Positions 58,435 to 64,000 of a stretch of DNA of 64,000 nt are shown in pieces (positions within the stretch are counted from its first letter, which is position 1; every line of letters begins with the position of its first letter). A model generated the notes under the pieces. It did no database searches and was not told the DNA's origin. It worked only from the letters and a program-made list of their open reading frames with translations. The position numbers and the translations under genes are program-made. The stretch is from Drosophila persimilis. Its lineage: Eukaryota; Arthropoda; Insecta; Diptera; Drosophilidae. The DNA is taken from assembly GCF_003286085.1 (NCBI RefSeq), contig NW_020825322.1:682001-746000 (forward strand), written 5' to 3'.

Positions 58435-61400
58435 ATCTCTTGCCGTTGCCTCCAGTTGCAGCCTTTTATAGTTGTTCGTTGTTCACAGATGTGGGACCCC
58501 GTGGGCGTGGGCGTGGGCGAGGGCCTGTGGGCGTTTGCGGTGTCCAGAAGAGAGTCGGCCCCAAATTGAACTTGTATTTGAAAAATCGATAGTCTGTGTG
58601 TGACGACTCCGATACGATACTCGAACGAGGCCTTTAAGTGCAACGGAGTTTTGGCAGAAAAATCCCGAGTGTTGTAGTGATATTGTGATCTGGAGAGACA
58701 CTTTGTGGAGTATAAAATGTGTGAGAAAAGATTCCATTCCACAATCAATTCTAGAATTCTACCTTGTGTATTTCCTTTATCTAATGCCCGCATTAATAGC
58801 TTCCTTTCCTTAAGGAATTCCCAGGAGCTTCTTTGAATTTCCATCACGGTAAAAAACTTCACTTTTTTGAGCTTTGTTTAGCAGTCAGTAGCTTTTGGGG
58901 ATTCCCCAGCTCAAGCCGAATGCCCTTTACATATTTCAAAGTTTGCGGTTCTCTTGATCGACTTTTTGTGGTTGATTTTTTTTTCGGATTTTTGGTGTTT
59001 CTGTGCGGTGGGCTGCTTTCCTGACCATTGCCGTGAAGGCGTTTTGCCTCTTGCCAGCAATTAACATTTTGAACTTTGGCCAGGCCAGAAACCGACTGCA
59101 AACTAAGTACTACATAAAATTGGAACAAAGCCCCATTTCGTTTATCGCTTGACGTGGCTGGGCATTGTGTTTGGGGGCTGTTAAATTTAAATGGTGAGGC
59201 TTAACCTTTAAATTCAGCGAACTGTTTGAATGGAGACCGCCTCAGTCCTCAGTCCTCAGTGGGCCCGACTGACGGGCTGGGGCTGTGTGTAATTACACAC
59301 ATTTTGGGACTGGCTGTGGCTGTGTTTGCGTTTCGTTATTGAGTAATGCGAATCGAAATCGAAATCCAAATCAAAATCAAAATGTACTCGTTAATAAAAC
59401 GCTGAATGAAGCTGAAAGAAAGGCCGCCATCCATCAGCCAGGGCAAGACTCAATTGGGCAATCGACAAGGCAAACAAATGACATCGCCGTACGGTAGCGA
59501 CAACCCAAATGCGATTGGAGTCAACTAAATCGATCGTAGATCATCGAGTTATGCAAATCGAACGATCGATAACACTCCAGCTTAGTACCGATGAGTCGCT
59601 TCGCTTACATAATACGAAGCAGTTGCGGGTGGGGGAGAGGCAGACTGTGGTTGGTGGTGGGTGCATAATTAGCTGAACTCATTAATATCACACGGATCAG
59701 ATCCCGTCCCCGATCTGCTCTACATTGGGCGAAAGTGGCGGGCGGGCACAAATTAATCAAAATCCACAGCGAGCCACAAATAGAGCGGAGCGGCACATTT
59801 GATATGTATTTCTTTTCTTTCGTTTTATCGCCTTTTGCATTTTATTTGCAACATTAAATTAATTAATGAAAATGTGCGACATGCTGGGCTTTGATTTATA
59901 CATGAATTGACCACGAATACCTTTCGATAGGGTATCGATAGGGTACCGATATCGTCTTAAGTTTGAGACTTGATTTGGGATTGGAGGATGTATGAAAGAC
60001 TACAGATGATGTCAAAGATGATGGATAACTCTGTATTACTAGAGCCCTTTCTGTTGGATGTGCTGCTTTGGCATTGCTTAGTAGGGTTGCTTAGGGTTCC
60101 ATAGGGTTCCCAAGCATGCTCATTACCCTCGAAAAGAGCAATCCCGCTTCGGTTTGGTGACTTTCATTCAAAGGTCCGGCCGCTGATTAATTGCGTTTTG
60201 TGTGTTTCGCTTTCGTCCTAACATTTCGAATGTGATCGCAGGCAGTTACAAGCGTTAAACTCTGGCTTATGCTGTGTTTCATTTGATTTATTCCTTTATG
60301 TGTCGGATATTTGGCGCAATTTGTTCAACAAAATGGGGGATGAATGTGTATGTGTGCGTGTGTATGTGGCGATGTGGCGATGTGGCTATGTGGCAAGCGA
60401 CTAATTCGAACTTAATGATGTCTTCTTTCGCTTTCGCAGTGAAAACAACGTAATTGCTCGGCTCTGACCGCTCAGATCGCGCCGATCGCTCCAGCGCAGG
60501 GCCCATTGGACATTTTGGCCATTTTCGACACGCACCGCTGGCCATTGGCCATTGCAATCAATCACAACAAACGTTCCATTTCCCAAAAGCCAGCAACTGT
60601 AAAGACCAACAACAAGACTGATAGAAACGAGAGATAGACAGACAGACAGATTTGAACGCTTAAATGCAAATTGCGTTATGCCCATAATGATCAGTTAGGG
60701 AATTTTGTAATCACCCTAGACCCCAGACCGTAGACCAGGGGGACCCGTCTGCGTCCCCCTCCCAGTCCCAGTCCCAGTCTCAACTGAAAATCAATCAGAC
60801 ATCAGTTTAGCAGCTGCTGAAACCGGCGGGAGGATGAGCCAACCATTGAGTAAACAATCATTTGGGCCTCTGTTTGCATTGCCGCTTGCCGCTTGCCGCT
60901 CAAAGATGTCAGCCATCATTTGGATTTTGGATTGGGTTCAGGATTGGGATTGGGGGGCTTGTGACTCCGACTCCGACTCCAATACAGAGACCGGTGATTG
61001 CGATTGTACTTTGTGGCATGCTGCCACTTCAGGGCTCTGCGCAGACAGATGATGGCTGCCCTCTGGCCCAAGTGTTGTTTTAATGTTCCTCTTTCTTTTG
61101 ACTGTGGCTGTGGCGTCAAGTGCGCTCCACTCTGATTACACTGTTTCCAAAGAGCCCCCAAAAATACATCATTATTAATGAAGGGGAAGCAAAGGGATTG
61201 GATCGGGTTGGATCGGATCGGATCGAAGCCTACCGATTGCTGGTTATTAAATAGGCTTTGAGATTGTTTCAATCAACAGTTAAACCCCCACCTTGGAGTG
61301 CTTCCTTTGGGTTGATTGAGTGTGATATCAAATTTGGGTAATCAAAACACGGATCAAAGAGCTTGAGACCAAATTTTGAGTTCTGAATGCGCAACGATCC

Positions 61401-62580
61401 TTTGATCTTGTATCATAGTTTTAAATCTTTAGAAGCAGCTCCATCTATCCAGCCATCTTGTAACTGCAATCTTTGTCGATCTTTGGTCGACACTTGGCTC
61501 TGAATTTCTGAATTTCGTGGCTCTGTTTCGCTCGGCCATTAGATTAATTGCATAACAAATTGCCACTAAATGCCACAAGAGCGAAGCGGAAAAAGTACCA
61601 TGCCATGCCCCAGGTATATATGTACATACATAAAAAGCTCGTGCATATACCCATTTATACGAGTACTATATAGAAGTTGCAGGTTAATAAAAATAAATAA
61701 TTGCCCCGCACTCGGACAGCAAATTGTTTTTGGCAGGCCAAAAAGGTGCAATTTGCATGAGCATGAGAGTGGCTTAGAGATTGGACTAAGGTTTATATGG
61801 AGCAGCATTAAAATCGAGCATCGGGTGGTATCTGGTGGCATCGGGTATCCATTACAGATCGGTGGTCGGTATCGGTCACGGAGCATTGAGGCAGCAGTTT
61901 GGCGACAGTTTTGGCATTTAGCGGTTTGCTTTTTCTACGACTATTCGGTTTCGGTTCGGTTTTGGCTTGGGGGCTTTTGTCGCTTAACCTTCACCTTGTT
62001 GGCCAAAAAGACACACAAAAACCAAACGAATTACGTGTAAACGTTTGCTGCACATTGAGTGCTGTCTACCTTCCTCTGTCTGTTGTCCGTTGTCCACTGT
62101 CTACCGTCCGCTGTGTGCTGTGTGCTGTGTGCTGTACGTGCCACGGCCCCCAGGTTCCAGGCCGGGCCGCTGCCAGTTTTGGGCTTTTGGCCTGGAAACG
62201 TGTTTGCGACCGCATTGTGCTGACTCAGTGCTCCAAATGCTTTTGGCGGCACAGCCAGAGATACTCGGTATCATAGATATATCACGCATACGCCAAGTGT
62301 GCAATTGCAACCTAATTAGCCATTCAGAGAGACACAAAAACACATTGAACTGGCAATAGTAATGGTAATGATAATGGGAATGGATATTTTTCCCATTTCA
62401 TTCCATTTGATTTGCCTCCATTTCACTCCCACTCGCACTGCCAGTGACCGTCAAATGTTGCCAAAAAATAAACTCTTTTCGACTCTCACAATCTTAGGGC
62501 GCGGGCGCGTGCGCCCTTGTCTGTAAATATTTTGAAAGGGTCGAGCCCCGGACCGAGCCACAGACACAGCCGTCGAAGCC

Positions 62581-62623
62581 AATCAAATCAACTGAAATCA
62601 AATCAAATCAAATCAAATCAAAT
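62581..62623. repeat. AAATC pentanucleotide microsatellite
   Basis: About eight copies of AAATC/TCAAA, with one interruption near 62591. Confidence 0.9.
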
Positions 62624-63570
62624 GGAATCGGAATCAAAGCCGCATCGTTAATCATAGTTGGATTTTTTGCACAGATCATATCGAAAATACATACATATAC
62701 AGTACTCGTACTCGTACTCGAACTTGTGGCTGTGGCTGTGGCTGTCTGATTGTTTGGAATTTATTGTGATGTATTTTTGATACGGTTTTGATTCCCTTGC
62801 CTGTGCCTTTCCATTTTCTTGTAATTAGCCGATTGGCTGAATCTCTTTGTGAGTGATTCAAGCGGCACGTGCCTGCACTACTTCTGGACTATAAACTGTA
62901 CTTCCTGCACAAAACTTGGTGTTTTTCTAAAGTTTTAATACTTTCTATCGGTGTTTGATAATAAGTGGCTGGTAAACATGATATCCAAACATTCTATCAC
63001 TGTCTTATAGGTCCATTGGCACTACTTTCGGCATTGATCTTCTCATATATGATGACCTATTTGGTAAACAGTGCTGTGAAGTGCCTCAGCAGCACCTTTG
63101 TTTGCTTGACAACACTGAGCTGAAATGAAGTTAAGAGAATGAAGTGAGCCGCATTCGGGTTATTCCACATCTGTTTCAACACTTGATTGGCTGCCACATG
63201 CAATCATATGTAAGACGGACGCATTCATTGTAGCTGGCACCACACGCCACACTCAAGCACATTGATTCTCAGCCCCAAACACCAAACACCAACCCCCAGA
63301 CCCCAGACCCCACTCTCAACCTCAACCACAACTTCAACTCCTGCCCCTGCCCCTGCCCCTGCCCCATCCGCAACCATCACACACCGCACCCACAGAGACG
63401 ACTTTGTCTTTGTCTCAGAATCGGACGCCAAATCCGCGCCTGACTGACAGCACCCACTCGAAGGCGCAGCACAATGCATTGCACAAGCAATCAGAAGTAC
63501 ATGAATACTCGTAGGTCTGAGCATAGAATGGAGATACCACTCGTACAAACATTACATTGTACTCATACGA

Positions 63571-63608
63571 GTATATAAAGACACAGATACACTAAAACTA
63601 CATTCACA
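63571..63608 (+). promoter_or_regulatory. TATA and initiator promoter at the right edge
   Basis: GTATATAAAG at 63571–63580 is followed about 31 nt later by an initiator-like CATTCACAGTC near 63601–63611. The first ATG downstream (63640) opens a 38-codon frame dominated by a CAGT repeat, which is unlikely to be the main product. Confidence 0.45.
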
Positions 63609-63824
63609 GTCGCAGTCGCAGTAGAGTCGCACAAGTGCGATGCCCACCGAAGCGCTCAGCCGCTGCACAATGATCAGTGAGGCATGCAACGAGTCAGTCA
63701 GTCAGTCATACAGTCATTCAGTCAATCAGTCATTCAGTTAGTCAGTCAGCAGAAAAAAGTATGAAAATGGGAAAACCTCAGAAACAAAACGCAACTAACT
63801 AGCCCGTCCTTGGCCAGTCAGCAT

Positions 63825-63853
63825 TATATATAATTATTTCTACAAATTCTTCA
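63825..63853 (+). promoter_or_regulatory. Second TATA and initiator pair near the right edge
   Basis: TATATATAA at 63825–63833 is followed by TCATTC with its A at 63853, a 28-nt spacing. It could drive the Met-rich ORF at 63907. Confidence 0.4.
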
Positions 63854-63906
63854 TTCTTCGTTCTTCGTTCTCAAATACTCAAACACTCAGATACTATGAT
63901 ACTCAG

Positions 63907-64000
63907 ATGCTGATGATGTGGATGTTGTTGATGGTGATGGTGATGGCGATAGGGAAGAACGTTAGCGGGTGTACGCCGGAGACAGAGACAAAGGCAGCCA
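63907..64000 (+). CDS. Possible truncated secreted-protein ORF at the window edge
   Basis: A frame opening at 63907 reads MLMMWMLLMVMVMAIGKNV and then SGCTPETETKAA, staying open to the last base. The hydrophobic Met/Leu/Val start could be a signal peptide, and two promoter-like signals lie upstream. However, it is coded by an imperfect GATG/GTG repeat that is hydrophobic by composition, and a short upstream ATG at 63894 precedes it. Only about 31 residues are visible. Confidence 0.3.
   Translation, partial: MLMMWMLLMVMVMAIGKNVSGCTPETETKAA

Larger units (their letters stand above)
55661..63500. other. Probable long intron and non-coding DNA
   Basis: After the donor at 55661 I find no exon with good support. 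The stretch holds GAGCTG repeats near 57120–57145, a GTACGA run at 58404–58434, TATCGATA-type (DRE-like) sequence near 59933, GATCG repeats near 61200, AAATC repeats at 62581–62623 and CCCCTG repeats near 63335–63360. Enhancers of the plus-strand gene are the likely content. Confidence 0.4.

Noticed and set aside
1..64000. CRISPR arrays, operons or bacterial features
   Set aside because: The window is clearly insect nuclear DNA; direct repeats present are microsatellites or tandem arrays.

Overview
The window is Drosophila euchromatin. It carries the achaete–yellow neighbourhood that lies at the tip of the X chromosome in D. melanogaster. The predicted Yellow and Achaete proteins are close to, but not identical with, the D. 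melanogaster ones as I remember them. The Yellow variant residues, a decayed Argonaute-2 fragment and a dispersed repeat I associate with obscura-group genomes all suggest an obscura-group species. That placement rests on recall, not on a database search.

Layout. achaete (CDS 1105–1782), yellow (two coding exons, 14388–19672), two small secreted-protein genes (23501–23740 and 26819–27199) and a long gene that I take to be the CG3777 orthologue (five coding exons, 29463–37609) all lie on the minus strand. achaete and yellow therefore point the same way, with scute expected beyond the left edge. A lone tRNA-Gly(UCC) gene sits at 52449–52520 (minus). From about 53 kb the transcription signals are mostly on the plus strand. 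There is a first coding exon of an unrecognised secreted or membrane protein at 55393–55660, whose long intron probably fills most of the rest. At the extreme right edge are TATA/initiator signals and a possible truncated signal-peptide ORF.

Regulatory DNA dominates. The 12.6 kb between achaete and yellow is the expected home of proneural-cluster enhancers. It also holds a tight cluster of three Su(Hw)-like sites (12883–12980), a candidate counterpart of the 1A2 insulator that separates these two genes in D. melanogaster. The achaete 3' UTR carries an exact proneural box. A 9-bp-periodic array of the heptamer TTGAGTG lies just upstream of the achaete promoter. The yellow intron and the DNA upstream of yellow are where bristle and body/wing enhancers map in other flies.

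Less expected items: a decayed Ago2 N-terminal fragment lying between two co-oriented pieces of one dispersed repeat; a pair of small secreted proteins sharing a VADY–x–R…PWWF C-terminus; a possible 50-residue basic peptide between them; a possible 79-residue acidic secreted protein at 54119–54358; and a CG3777-like protein built from repeated RNRF-type basic islands, with symmetric phase-1 exons split inside those islands and a 14-nt first coding segment 5.2 kb away. The stretch 40.3–52.4 kb has no gene I can support.
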